A stretch of DNA of 64,000 nucleotides, taken from Eucommia ulmoides (taxonomy: Eukaryota > Streptophyta > Magnoliopsida > Garryales > Eucommiaceae). The notes under the pieces are model-generated. The model was not told where the DNA came from and ran no database searches. It saw nothing but the letters and a program-made list of their open reading frames with translations. Location: assembly GCA_016647705.1 (NCBI GenBank), contig CM028326.1, positions 22,397,901-22,461,900 on the forward strand, read 5' to 3'. How positions within the stretch are numbered: position 1 is the first letter of the stretch; every line of letters begins with the position of its first letter. Both the position numbers and the translations under genes were made by a program. Below, one piece after another: positions 34,164-46,500 of this stretch.

Positions 34164-35124
34164 ATGGAGAACAGCGCCACATTCGATCCCGTAAGAACCC
34201 TAATACTTCTAAATGGTTTCTTCACATTACGGCATTCGCATCGCTATTCCCTTTCTCTAATAACTCGAAATTAACAGGACCTAATTCATGCGATCTTCAA
34301 GCTCATATGGCGCAGACGAGCTCTCGGTTTGTGTTCTCTTCCTCCTCCCTTTCGTTTCCATTTCTCTTCGTCTCTCTTTCTTTGGTTCATTTTATAATTA
34401 CCTGATCTTATCGTAGCAATTTGTTAACTTAATTTTTTTTATTTGTTGGATAATCAATAATGAAGATCGCGAGAAAAATGAAGGCACCGAGGCCGTGGAG
34501 GGAGAGGTATAAACTATAAACGATTGGCATTTCTCAACTGTTGATTTTTGTATGCTTGTGTATGCATAACATTGGTGTTATGATGCTGGACCGGAACTGT
34601 TACAAATTCTGTGTATGTTGATGTACTGGCTCAGTGTAGCTATCTGCAATTGAAAATCACAATTTACAGTAAGAGATAAGTTAGGGCTTGTTGAATCCCA
34701 CATCGCGATCCTGAGCTATATATGAAGCCTAGGGCAATCCTCATCTTACAAGGCACCTTTTGAGATTGAGTTAGGCCCATTGGATTTCTACATGGTATCA
34801 GAGCCATGACTCTTATCTGATGTTGGGTGTGTTGAATCCCACATCAATGTTGGGGCCCCCCGATATCGGTTCGCAATGGTTTGTCAAAAAGCTCACCCTG
34901 CGTGTGAGGGGGCGTGTTGATATGTCACTGATACTTGTCTTCTGTTGTGCATGCTTATGTTATTTATATAAGGTAGCATTTACATTGGGAAGCAAACAAA
35001 CTTCTTTACTTTCTTTTTCCGCAGTGTTTGTTTGTTCCTAAAATTATGTAATCTACAGGTAGGAGCTGGAACATCCAAGAAAAATCGGCCAACCTTTGGT
35101 AAGGTAGCTAGTCAAATCTTTAAA

Positions 35125-35155
<31 letters not shown>

Positions 35156-36344
35156 AAATTGATGGGGAAAAGAAACTAAAGAAGAAATGAATGAAATAAA
35201 ATGGAGAAATATTATATATTGAGAAGGATTTTAATGGAGTACATTGTTACATATGTTCTTACTTATCTTATCACATCTAAACAACTATATATATATAACA
35301 AAGTATATGTATATACACCTATTTGAATAATGGAGCGTAAATGACATTAAATTTTGGTTTGCATCTTTTGCTGTTTGTGTTGTATGGATAAATAATGTAA
35401 AGTGCAGACACCATAAAATATTGTTGTACATATTTATAAGTTGTAGCTGCTAACACTCCCGTAGAAATGAAGAAGAGAGCTCTAGTTTTGATTTTCATCA
35501 ACCGTTAAATATAATGGTTATCGCTTCCTTTTGAGGTATTAAATTTATTACGCTGCTTGTATATAGTTAATAGTATGAGCGAGTCTGAAGTGTTGGTTTT
35601 AGTTCATTCATAATCATAGGTACCAATACGAGGAGGAATGTTCTGCACTTCAATCTTTCGGTTTCTTAGGAGTTGGGTCTGTTTTGATTTTTGTTTCTAT
35701 TCTTGGATCAAAAACAACAAACAAAATAAATAATAAAAAAAAAAAAAATAGAAGTTAAAAATATAATTTATATTCTGATCCTAGAAATTTGTTCTAAAAC
35801 CAGAGCATGAACCTTTTTTTCTTTTGTTTTCGTGCTCCGGGTTTTCTGAGAACAGGAACAACAAAAACTGAATAGAAACCACTAAATCTTACTCTCTATG
35901 TTATGTTAAGCATTGCAGTCATCATTCTAACTGTAGTTCATCCATTTCTCTGTACATCATCCAGCAAATGCAAATGCACTGAAGCTCAGCTGTGAATTAC
36001 TACGAATTTTCGTCACAGGTTTACTTCCCTAAACTGAAATATCTCTATATTTTCGGCAGCGTTTGGTTTCATTGAATTTGAGCCTCGGAATTGGAGTTAC
36101 AAATAAACTCGTATAAAAATCTTTAAAAAATATTACATGCATTCATTCCCAGTTCCAATTCCAAAACTTGAATTTTGAACTACCAAACAGCATTGAACTC
36201 TCACAGTGTCCCATGAAGTTATTTATTTCTCTGAGTGTAGAGGCTATTCAACGTGCTGCTATTATTGCCGAAGCAGAGGGTGCTGTTAAAATCGAAGCAA
36301 CTCATCTGGAGAGGATTCTGCCCCAGCTACTTCTTGATTTTTAA
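34164..36344 (+). CDS. CENPX: Centromere protein X / MHF2 histone-fold protein
   Basis: Six small exons: 34164-34190, 34278-34326, 34466-34506, 35059-35098, 35965-36018, 36241-36344. They give 104 residues with all phases closing. The protein starts MENSATFDPDLIHAIFKLIW (first helix), has a short acidic and Lys-rich insert (NEGTEAVEGEV, TSKKNRPTF), then NANALKLSCELLRIFVTEAI and AIQRAAIIAEAEGAVKIEA, and ends THLERILPQLLLDF. The two long helices and the ERILPQLLLDF end are the signature of CENP-X/MHF2. In other eukaryotes it forms histone-fold tetramers with CENP-S/MHF1, acting at centromeres and with FANCM at blocked replication forks; plant MHF2 restrains meiotic crossovers with FANCM. Introns carry a TRIM relic, an (AT)n tract, an unusual-family MITE and a second MITE. 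The first exon of nine codons is easily missed by gene finders. Confidence 0.92.
34689..34806 (+). mobile_element. TRIM LTR with initiator-Met primer site, CENP-X intron 3
   Basis: A 104-bp LTR (34689-34792) begins TGTTGAATCCCACATCGCG and ends TTTCTACA. It is followed at once by TGGTATCAGAGCC, the standard plant primer-binding site complementary to initiator tRNA-Met. TGTTGAATCCCACATCA recurs at 34829, and a GTGAGGGGGCG purine tract precedes TGTTGATATG at 34916, so internal and 3' parts are partly preserved. Confidence 0.7.
35119..35150. repeat. (AT)n microsatellite, CENP-X intron 4
   Basis: About 14 consecutive AT units between exons 4 and 5. Confidence 0.9.
35640..35890. mobile_element. 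GTTCC/GGAAC MITE copy, CENP-X intron 4
   Basis: Contains TTTTTGTTTCTATTCTTGGA and TTTTCTGAGAACAGGAACAA, ending GAATAGAAACCACTAAATC. Divergent copy with soft borders. Confidence 0.45.
36057..36191. mobile_element. 135-bp MITE, CENP-X intron 5
   Basis: Ends CAGCGTTTGGTTTCATTGAA and TTTTGAACTACCAAACAGC are inverted repeats. Inside, GGAATTGGA pairs with TCCAATTCC. Confidence 0.65.
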
Positions 36345-36469
36345 GGTACAACGTGCTTTTGAATCTTATTAAAATGAGGTAATTTGATGATAAATTGAAC
36401 CGTTGTCAATTGATTATGTGGTTACGGCACCCTAATCAGTCTTCACTAGCAAATCTCTGAAATATTTTG

Positions 36470-36890
36470 TAGTTCCGTTTGATAACATTTTTTTTAAGTA
36501 TTTTTTTTTCACTTTTGATAAAATAGTTCTTATGTTTAAAATTAGTGATTGTTTTGCACTTAAAAAAAATTACTTCTAAAAATAAAATAAAAAGTAAAAC
36601 ATGATTTAAGCATTTTTTTTTAATAGCAAAAAACGATTGCTTTTTGTTCTTTCAATTTATATATTATATGATAGATCGATGAACTGGGACCTCTCCATCC
36701 AAATTTTTTTTAAACATATATGATTTTTTTTTTTTTTTTTTTATATTTTATTATGAGATCATTTATTAGGGATAATACTAAGATATAATCACTACACTAT
36801 AAAATATGCTTTTGATTTTTGGCTTTTGTTTTTATGGAAAAGTGTTTTTTTTTTAAAGTACTTTAAAAACGTTACCAAACCGTGCCTTGG
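36470..36890. mobile_element. MITE-like element
   Basis: The left end GTTCCGTTTGATAACATTT and right end AAACGTTACCAAACCGTGCC are imperfect inverted repeats enclosing A/T-run DNA. Confidence 0.5.
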
Positions 36891-36892
36891 GC

Positions 36893-37395
36893 CATGATTG
36901 ATAACCATTTAAATTTTAATTGTTGAAAATTTTAAGCGTTGAAATTATAAGTGTTGAATTTATTACGAACTGAATATATTAAGTACAATTTTTTAATACT
37001 TTTAACTTAAAAAAAAATAAAAATTGTACAAATTTTTATTCATAAAATAATTTTTACAACTTTATTTTTCTAAAATATTCTCTCTCTACAACTTTCTCTC
37101 TATTTTTTCTTAATTTAATATTTTCTTCATCTATAATTTTTTATATGTAACTTATTTTTGGGATTTTACAATATTGGTGCAAAATATTAGTTGTGATAAT
37201 TAAATATTTTATAATATTAAGTGATGAGTACTTAAAAAAGTGAGTGAATCATACAAAATTTTGAACAATTTTTTAAGTGATTTATTTTTTAAGTGATTGC
37301 TTAACTTTGTTATCCAGGACAGTTGATTTGATAAGTATTTAACATATTTTCAATTTAAGTATTTAATTGCGTTATCAAATGGAGTCTAAATAAAC
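36893..37395. mobile_element. MITE-like element (AAGTGTTGAA family)
   Basis: Left end ATGATTGATAACCATTTAAA, right end ATTGCGTTATCAAATGGAG. The interior repeats TTTTAAGCGTTGAAATT/AAGTGTTGAATTT. The same interior motif and end style occur at 42055-43165. Confidence 0.5.
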
Positions 37396-37908
37396 GTCTC
37401 CTGAGTATGTGTGACAAATATGTTTCATGTATAGAGATATTTTCGTTTTCATCATAAATTTTGGACACTTGTCAAGTGCATGTTTTGATCATAAATTCTG
37501 GACACTTGTTAAGTGCATGAAAAATAATCAAGGCATCGGTTAGTAACCTTTTTTTTAAGTAATTTTTAAAAGAAAAGGCAAAAGTAAAAATTTAAAAGCC
37601 TATTTGAAGTGTAAAGATTATATTTTGGTATTATCTCTTTAAGTGATCTCTTAATAAAAAATAAAATAAAATTGATAGATTACAAAAAATCGCTGAAGAG
37701 GTTCTAATCCATTAATCTCTTTCGATGTTCTATAATATAAAATTTTAAAAAAATAAAAAAAATTATTTTTTTAGTTTTTGAAAAAAGTACTTGAAATCAT
37801 ATTTTTAAATTTTTAAAAGTATTTTTTTAAATACAAAACAAAGGTGGTTGTTAAAAATAAGAATGGTTGAATAAAACACCGACGAAATCATACCTTGATT
37901 TTGGGTTT

Positions 37909-37921
37909 GGGGGGGGGGGGG
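37909..37921 (+). repeat. 13-base G run
   Basis: Thirteen consecutive G followed by GA-rich sequence in otherwise AT-rich DNA. Confidence 0.9.
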
Positions 37922-38351
37922 AGAGGGAGGAGTATGCTTCCTACCATGGATTGAGACACACGTGTCGTGTTCGACACAGTGTGACACAGTAAATTCTAAA
38001 AATCAAGATACAGGTGCGCTTAACACATGACAATATATATGTGTATATATAGTGTGTGTGTATATATGATTACTTATGTTATTTCTAACACCAACAAATT
38101 TTACAAATAAATATTACATAAAAATAATAAATCTATAAATGAATTAAAAAAAAATACACTAGTACTACATAATTATTTAAATTACCCACCAAACATTGTT
38201 AAGAATTTAATTGCAACACAGTCAAATAAATCTTAAAAATATTATCCATCATTATATCAAGTGGTGCAATAAAATAACAAAACTAACCTAAACAATCAAG
38301 TTTCATACAAAACAAAAGAGTATATATATATATATATATACAAACATTACG
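37922..38351. other. AT-rich spacer
   Basis: Contains TA/TG microsatellites near 38030-38070 and 38321-38340. No gene seen. Confidence 0.5.
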
Positions 38352-39290
38352 GTTGCGTTTGTGTAAGGGATTTGACAAATTCAAGAGATTTGGTAAATAA
38401 TGAGATTTCGAAATCCCACTATTTATCAAATCCCTTGTTTGAATAATTCTCAAAAGAACAAAATGAACAATTCTCACAAATGAAAAGAACAAAAAATCAG
38501 AACACCAGCCAACTATTGCAAAATTGCGACGAACAAGAACAAAAGCGAGAGGATTGCGATTCCGAAATTGCAAAGAATAATAACAAGAACAACAACCGAT
38601 TTCGATTGCGATTTCTGTGACAAGCAAGAACAAGAACAATCAAAAACCAAAAATTCCAATTCCGATTTCTGGGAAATTGCGACGAACTTCTACAACAAAA
38701 GACGACGATGGAGACGAAGAGCAGATGGATGACAAACTTCTACAACAAAAGACGACAATGAATTTCGATTTTGATTTTTGCGAAATTGCGATGAACTTCT
38801 GCAACGAAAGCCAGAAATTCCAATTCCGATTTTGATTACTGCAACGAAAAGGAAATGGACGATGAACTTCTGCAACAAAAGACGCCAACGAATTTCGATT
38901 TCGATTTCTGCGAAATTGCGAACCCTAGATCGCAGTCAACGAAGAAGAAGATGTCGGAGACGACGAACCTTAGATCGACAAAGAAGACGATGATGGAGAG
39001 CGAACAGCGAAGCGAAAGCGGCGATGGTCACAAATGACAAAGGCGAAGATGAGAGAAGAGGACAACGATCACACAGAAGCGAGGATGAGCAACGACGTGC
39101 ACAAAGGATTTCTCAAATGCAGTCTCTTTCAAACGGATTTCAAAATCCCTTCTTTCACCACATTTTTAGATTTGAAGGATTTTACAAATCCATCCTCCTT
39201 CATACCCAAACAAAGGATTTACTAAAAAAAGATTTTAAAATCCGTCCCCCAATTGAAATCCCTCCTCCAATTCCTTTACCCAAACACAAC
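38352..39290. mobile_element. 939-bp terminal-inverted-repeat element with internal repeats
   Basis: Left end GTTGCGTTTGTGTAAGGGAT, right end AATTCCTTTACCCAAACACAAC, imperfect inverted repeats. The interior is purine-rich and has three to four degenerate copies of GACGAACTTCTACAACAAAA with ATTTCGATTTCGATTTCTGCG blocks. The overlapping short ORFs (Lys/Arg/Asp-rich on one strand, Phe/Arg on the other) follow from the repeats and are not convincing genes. A second hairpin lies at 38367-38436. Confidence 0.55.
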
Positions 39291-42054
39291 ATGCATATTC
39301 TTCTTTGCCCTTTCTTTGTTCCTCCAAATTAGAAAAGTATATTTGCATATTCTTTTCTTTTTTACTTCAACTTTCAACATTCTATGTGGTGGGACATGAT
39401 AAGACGTATCTCCATCCAGGTAGAAAATTGACGCACTTTTGATACATCGGGATACGTCTCTGACACGTCTAAATATTTTCTTTTATGAAACATGTGGACA
39501 ATATATGTGCAGTACATATTCTTGGAGTGTCATGTCTGACATGTGTGCGCGCGCGTCCGACATGAGTACATTTAACCTAAGAGAAGTGTCAATACTTTTT
39601 AGATGTTTAGATGTTGGAGAAAAAAAAAAGCGAATGCTATTAATCGCTTTTGAAATTTGCCATTATATTGTAAAATATTTTTACTGTTCTCAAAATATTA
39701 TTGACCTTCTCTGTCAATAATTTTAGTTAATTTTATTTAACAGATTGAAATAACAATTTTATCCCTCCAGGTAGGTTAGGTTAGAGATATTTTTTTCCCT
39801 TTTTTCCCTTATTTTTCGTAAAATAATTTTTGGGAAAAAAAAGAACGGGAAGAAAAAAGTGTTTTTAAGTTTTCTCTTATAATTTTGTTGAGATAACAGG
39901 GTTCGAAAAAAAAGTAAGATAAATACATAAAAATTGAAAGAAAAAGAAAAAAAACATTTTTAATTTATTTTTTGAAAACCAAATTACAAGATAAATACAT
40001 AAAAGTGAGGAAAATGGAAGAGGAGGTATGTCTTTCTGTTTTTTTTTCCTTTTTTAAATAAATGTCTAGTCTAATAAGTTATCAGGTTTGGTCCGTGATC
40101 TATTTTTTATATATTTTTCTATAATTGGTCAAAATTGTTTTGTCCCAATAACGTACATATGTCCTCTTATTGGTTTTTAATAGTAGCCGATTGCGGGATT
40201 TGAATATTGTAGGATTACGTTCAACAGTTCCATATAATCGATCAATTTTTATTTTTTTTTCAATTTTATTCAACTTTTTATGACCTTTTTTTAGTCTAAG
40301 AGAATGAAAAATTATGGCACTTTTTTTTTTTTTTGGGTAAATCTAATGATGAAAGGCTTTATTTTTGTCAAAAATAAGATTGGTGGACTCAGTATAAAAG
40401 GCTAAAAAATTTCGGACCTTATGGGTTGAAATTTTGTAACGATGGACTATTGATCGAAAGTATTTTTTTTTTGGGGGGCGGGGCGGGGGGGGTGGGGTTG
40501 GAGTTTTGAATAATTCAGGGTTTGCTTGTGATAAATGTTTGAGGGTAAATTGTGTTTTTTTTCTTTATATATATATATAAATTATTTAACAACAAACTGT
40601 TGACTAATGAACTGTTAGTTAATGAGGCGATTTAATACGAAAAATTTATTTTTTATTATTTTTGGAATATTGAGGATAATATGTAATATTTTAACAAATC
40701 TCACGAACAGTTAAGATACTTGCCCCCAAACAATGAATTTTTTGGGGAAAAAAATTAGGTCGAGGGTAGTCAGTGGAGCTTGTTAGTATTGTTTATTAAA
40801 TTTAATAAGGATATTTTGGTAATTACAAGTACCGGTATAATGTGTTGTACTTCTTCCTACCCTTGCACAACATTTCCTTTTAAGAAACACTAATTTGTTA
40901 GAAAGGAAATTAGTAGATTCTTATTGAAATAACTCCCTCACCATTTCTATCATTTTTTTAATTATTTTTTGAAATTATTTTTAGTTTTTTAATGGTATTT
41001 ATTGAGTTAATATCAATTAAATATAAAATTTGAATTTGATGTTAAGCTAACATTAGCATACTAGTAACATTTTAAAAATAATATATTAGGATTAAAAAAT
41101 ATATTGTTATATAAATAGAATAAAAAATGTAAAATATAAAATAGAAACTATATAATGAGAACCTTCCCTTGACATTAAAAAAAAAAAAAAACACTCTATA
41201 AGTCAATTTTAAAATCAAACATCGTTTTAAGAACCACCCAAATAAAACATTGTCTACAATTTCTATGTGCACCAACTCCTACTAAAAAAAATTGATGACA
41301 AAATTACTCCCAATACAATAAATCCTAAATAACTAATTTATTCCAATTTTTTATTCTCTCAGCTCTCTCTCTCATAAACCACAATGCATGTTCATCATCC
41401 CGTCGTAGCTATGTGCGCTATTATCTCCATCTCATCATCTGATTGTTGATGTTGTCGTCACCATTGCCATCAGCATCGTAGCAAGATCTAGCCTCTCCAT
41501 CTCTATCCATCAACTATTCGTCATCGTTGTAGCCAAATTGTTGTCATCGCCTCTTCGTCGTCGTCGCTAGTAGATCATTGCCATTGCCATCTCCATTCAT
41601 ATTTGATATTTATTTACTATTTTCAATTATGTGCTTTTGAATATTTTAATTTTCTGATTTCTAATATTTGGAATCTCAGTATCAATATAATTCAATACAT
41701 TTGCATTCTCCAATTTTGGATTTAGGTGGATATACATGAGAATACGACTTGCTTTGATGTTGGTTCGATTTTTGAATTTTTCGTTAGTGGATTTCTACTT
41801 GATTATTATGTGAATTTATATAATTGACTTTTTATTTTGGTTGCTCGAATTTTAGTGGAATTGTATATTTTTTTTATATTCAGTAGAATTGCTAATTTCA
41901 GTCAAATTGTTAAAATTGAGTGGAACACGCATATAAGGAAATTTATGATATTTTAAAAAATTTATATATTTTTAAATAAAAAAATCAGTGAAACTTTTTT
42001 TGAAAATTAAAATTCAACGAATTATAAAAAATTCAGTGGATAGTATAAAATAAG
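39291..42054. other. Gene-free AT-rich region
   Basis: 2.8 kb of A/T-run DNA with no recognisable protein domain on either strand. A more balanced block at 41380-41600 (ATC/GTC triplet-rich, for example CATCGTTGTAGCC) may be a worn repeat. A G-rich run lies at 40473. Confidence 0.5.
40473..40497 (+). repeat. Potential G-quadruplex
   Basis: Four G runs of 6, 4, 8 and 4 separated by single C, C and T bases: GGGGGGCGGGGCGGGGGGGG then TGGGG. This fits the G3+N1-7 pattern with very short loops. Confidence 0.7.
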
Positions 42055-43165
42055 GACATGTTTGATAATTATTTAATTTTTAAGTACTGAAAATTTCAGT
42101 GTTGAATTTTAAGTGTTGAAATTTTAAGTGATGAAAATATCAAAAGATTGTTTGCTAAAATTTAAATTTTAAGTGTTGAATTCTTTTTGTTTGTTTGATA
42201 AATACAAAATTTGAATAGTGTTTAATTTATGTAACTATCCTTGATTATTTTTGTTTTTTTTACCCACAATCAAGATAATACAAGAAAAAAAATCAAGAAC
42301 AAAACAACTATATAGATTCAACAAATTTGGATTCAAGAACAAGTTCAGATTTAACAAATTGGCAACAACAATCTAAAAATTCAAACAATTCAGATAACCT
42401 TAATTGCTTGATAGTGATTGTGACGATTTCAATTGAATTACGAATCTTAACACCAAAATCGAATTCCTAGTACAGAATTGTCAACAAAAAAAATAGAAAA
42501 ACACAATATCGAGAGTAAAAGATGAGACTGATTGTGAAAAAATGGAGATATGACATAGTCGTGAGAATATTCGAAAGACAAATGGTGATTTTGAGGGGTG
42601 GATTCTCAGAGTTGTTGAGTCTGAGAGAAATTAACCACAACAATTCAACAATACACAAACAAAAGAAATGAAAATACAGAAACAAAATAAATTTCGGAAG
42701 ATTTCAGAAATCTAAATCGTTCATAACCGACTTCAGATTTTTAGAAGATACAATTCAGATTTCAAAAGAACGAAAGAAACGAAAAATTTGAGAGTTGAAG
42801 AAGAAAATACATTGTTAACATTCGAACAAACAAATTAGCAGTCGAATTTCACAGAAAAATTTGCAATGATATCTTCTCATTTCCCTCTCACACAATCACT
42901 GTTATTCTCCCTTCTCAGTTCTCTACACGCTGAAATGAGAAATCCTAGAAATGAGATCAATGGCAAAATGGTTTGAACACATATTTTTAAGGGGAGAAAA
43001 AACTCACTATATTCAACAAATTGAAATAAGTGAAGGGGTCTTAGCTGAATATTTTAAGTTAAATAATTAAGTTATACTAATTATATTTATCAAACAAATT
43101 TAATTAACTAAGTGTTTAATATAATTATTTTTAAGCACTTAATTACATTATTAAACATGCTCTAA
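42055..43165. mobile_element. 1.1-kb element, relative of 36893-37395
   Basis: The left end GACATGTTTGATAATTATTT and the right end CTTAATTACATTATTAAACATGC are inverted repeats. The left interior has TTTTAAGTGTTGAAATTTTA repeats. No transposase is visible, so it would be non-autonomous. Confidence 0.55.
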
Positions 43166-43568
43166 AATTAAGTGAAAAGAACGTAAGGGTATTTTTTTTA
43201 ATATACCCATGAGTGTCCCTCTATCCACATAGGGTGAAAAACTATCTCGTTCGGGGTGCGTGATTGTTCCTCTCAACAAGTATTTTTCCGCTGACTGTCC
43301 CTCTTAACAAATATTTTTCTGCATGCTCGAATCCCTGATCTTATAGAAGCTTCTCAACTGCTTTAGCTATTATAAAAGATATTATGTTTTTAAGTAAAAA
43401 AATAAAATAAAATTTGAGTAGAATTTTGGGGCTTCAAGTGTAATTTTTCGACGACTACAACGTTGCCGCGTGTTTGTGGTGTAGAAGTTGCCAACGGAAA
43501 AATGAGAGGGAAAAATTATATTTATTTTTTTAGTTTTTTTATATTTTCCAAGACTGAGAGAAACAGAG
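43166..43568. other. Upstream region of PIMT with a dispersed repeat
   Basis: CTCTCAACAAGTATTTTTC and TCGAATCCCTGATCTTA at 43273-43345 recur in diverged form at 55430-55475 (CTCTCAACAAGTATTTTTT), so a dispersed repeat lies upstream of both genes. The PIMT promoter must lie in or near it. Confidence 0.45.
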
Positions 43569-43586
43569 ATGTATAGAAATGACTAG
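43569..43586 (+). other. Short uORF before PIMT
   Basis: ATG TAT AGA AAT GAC TAG lies just upstream of the PIMT start at 43589. A second out-of-frame ATG at 43579 opens a longer frame overlapping exon 1. Confidence 0.6.
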
Positions 43587-43588
43587 AA

Positions 43589-46500
43589 ATGCCGTCGTCA
43601 GTAATAGCTCATGGTTGCCGATACTGTGCGCACTTTGCGCACCGCCTTTTAAACTTCACTTTCCACCGCCGTCTACTCTCGTCTTCGCCTCCGTTTCCCT
43701 CGCTCTCATCTTCCGCCATTTCTTTTCGCTGCCTCTCCAACTCTGACCTCCGCTCGCATAACTCTCTGTTCTCCGGGATGGAGGTACTCTCTCTCTCGTA
43801 TGTGTGTGTGTGTGTGTGTTCGTATTGCGGCTTTTATTTGTTTTTGGACTGTGAAATAGGAGGTGGTGTTTGTGCTTGAAATCATTTTAGAATTCGGTAA
43901 AATTTATGGATTGATTATCCTCCCAAATCTAAATGTCAGAAAAATTGTAACCGACGAGTGATGAGAATCTTAGGCCCCCGTTCGGTTACTGTTTCCGTTC
44001 CCTGATTTCTGCTCCGTTCTCAAAAATTTGGAATTAATCTACAGAAATAGAAATGCGTTTAGTAAATAAGTATCTGTTTCAAAAAATTTAGGACTAATCT
44101 GAGAAATAAAAAAATACTGATTCCTATTCATTCCTATATAACTATTCGGAGTACCACCACCCCGCCGGCCGCCACCACTACCCCACCGTCCACCACCACC
44201 CCCAGCCACAATACATTGAAAAAAAGAAAAGAATAAATTTTGCACCCAAACATGTATATTGTCTGTTCACATAAATTGAAAGAAATAATTCCGTTACCAA
44301 ACATGTTTCTATTTTCGGAATACTTCAGGACAAATAAAATTCGCAGCTCATGCTATTCTAGTTTATTGGAAGTTCAAACAGAAACACTAACCAAATGCCA
44401 CCTTATATGTTCGAGTTTGAGAGTTTCTGATATACACTGGCCCGGACTTCATTCATTTCCTATACTTTAAAGTTTCGTGGAAGACAGTATACTTCAATAA
44501 ATTGTTGTCAAATTCCTTCGCCACACATAAACCTTTTTGTCATTTAGCATGTAGATTGACTTATAAAGGTCATTTGGTTGATCAGGAATAGCCGGTTACA
44601 ATTCATTGTAGATCTGTTTGAAGTATAAGTTCAGAATTTGGTCAGAATCAAGAATAAATTCAGAATACTAAAGGGAAATTGATCCTAATTTCTATGCTCA
44701 ATACTGTTTTTGATGTGTTTACAGCGCTTTTGGACTGGAATGATGAACAGCAACAAAGCACTAGTGGAGAATCTGAAGCAATATGGAATGATTCGATCGA
44801 AGAAGATTGCAGGAGTAATGGAGACTATTGACAGGGCTTTGTTTGTGCCTGAAGGAACACCACCTTACATTGATAGCCCTGTGCCGATAGGCTATAATGC
44901 CACCATATCGGCACCTCACATGCATGCTACATGCCTTCATTTACTGGAGAAAAACCTGAAACCGGGCATGCGTGCTTTAGATGTTGGTTCAGGTATCCTT
45001 TTTGTTCTATCGTTCACATGTATACCCCCAACAGCAAAAATCAATTGACAATGCCTTTAACCCTCCAATTGCAACATCATATCTAGACATGGGTGTGCTT
45101 GCTCACATTTTATTTTTTCTTGCTCTCGGTTTTTGCATCTGTTTCATTGTGCATGCATACAACTGTAGAATGTATAGCTTGCTTTGAATACGCGTATAGA
45201 GCTTAAGGGGTTGTTTGTTTAACGAGTCAGAGTATATATTCTTTGTTTTGAAATTCAACTACCTTTTCTTTTGGAACATTATTCAAGTATTTTACAAAAA
45301 CAATTTTCACAATTCTCAATCAATCGTATCATCTCTTTTCTAACATTATACATCCTCGTCATATCACGTTTTTTACCATATTTTTAATAAAAAATTTGTT
45401 TTAAAAAATTTTCAAAACTCAAACGCAGAACTGTAATCATACAAACTCTAAACATCTTATGACTACGGTTGCATTCTTTGAGCTCGACATGTATTGTATT
45501 AATTCACAAGTGTCTAAATAATTTGATTATTCTTCATAACTACTATTGCCATTTAGTGTTGGAAAGAATCTGTATCTACTTTTGCCTAATGATAACATAA
45601 TTAGGTGATGAAATGTCCTTTTTTTCCTTTCTCGCCTTCAGGAACAGGCTATTTGACTGCATGCTTTGCCCTTATGGTTGGACAAAAAGGTCGCGCTGTT
45701 GGTGTTGAACATATTCCTGAGCTGGTCGCTGCATCAATCGAGAATATAAAAAAGAGTGAGGCAGCTCCATTGTTGAAAGAGGGTTCCCTTTCAATGCATG
45801 TCGGTGGTAAGTTACAAATACCCTCATCCTTTCCTGAATTTGCATTACCTACAACACTGAATTTTGGGTGCATTTAGCTACCCTTTTTTTCTGGGCTAAT
45901 TAGATAGGGTAATTAATCGCATCGATGGTCCCTCGTGTCAATGTTTGGGGATGATGCCATTTTTGTCTCATATGTAGTTATGTTATAATTTTTTAAGTCG
46001 AGTATCTAAAATTGTGAAATCGTTCCAAGTTCATCTGAGGGGCGAGGAATTCATCAAAATTGACCCGGCCAATCTATCAGATAATTTAATGGACATTAAT
46101 CCCAGGGATGAAATTGAAACAATTTCACAACTTTGGAAACGTGATGGAAAAACCCGGAGCATCAAAGAGAAAAACGACACTACCCAAAACTTTTGGGTAA
46201 CTTGATTAACTAAATTTATATTTATATATGTACACACACACATATTTGCTCAAAATGCTGACCTAAGTATACATATGTAGGCATTTTTGTATGTTTCTTG
46301 ATCTGTGTAGATTTACTTGTTGGTTTCTTGAGATTCACCAAATTAGCATCTTAAGTCGAGGTGTCATAGCCCTATAATGGTGTTATTGAGCTCTACTTTT
46401 ACCCATAAACTTGAGTGACTGATAAATGTCAAAATTGACAAATAATAAAATGGTGGGAGATGGGAGACTAGGGTGGCCGGAGCATGCACCATATGATGCC

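Noticed and set aside
38617-39332. Several Lys/Arg/Asp-rich short ORFs on both strands
   Set aside because: Produced by the internal repeats of a TIR element; no domain and no conserved start.
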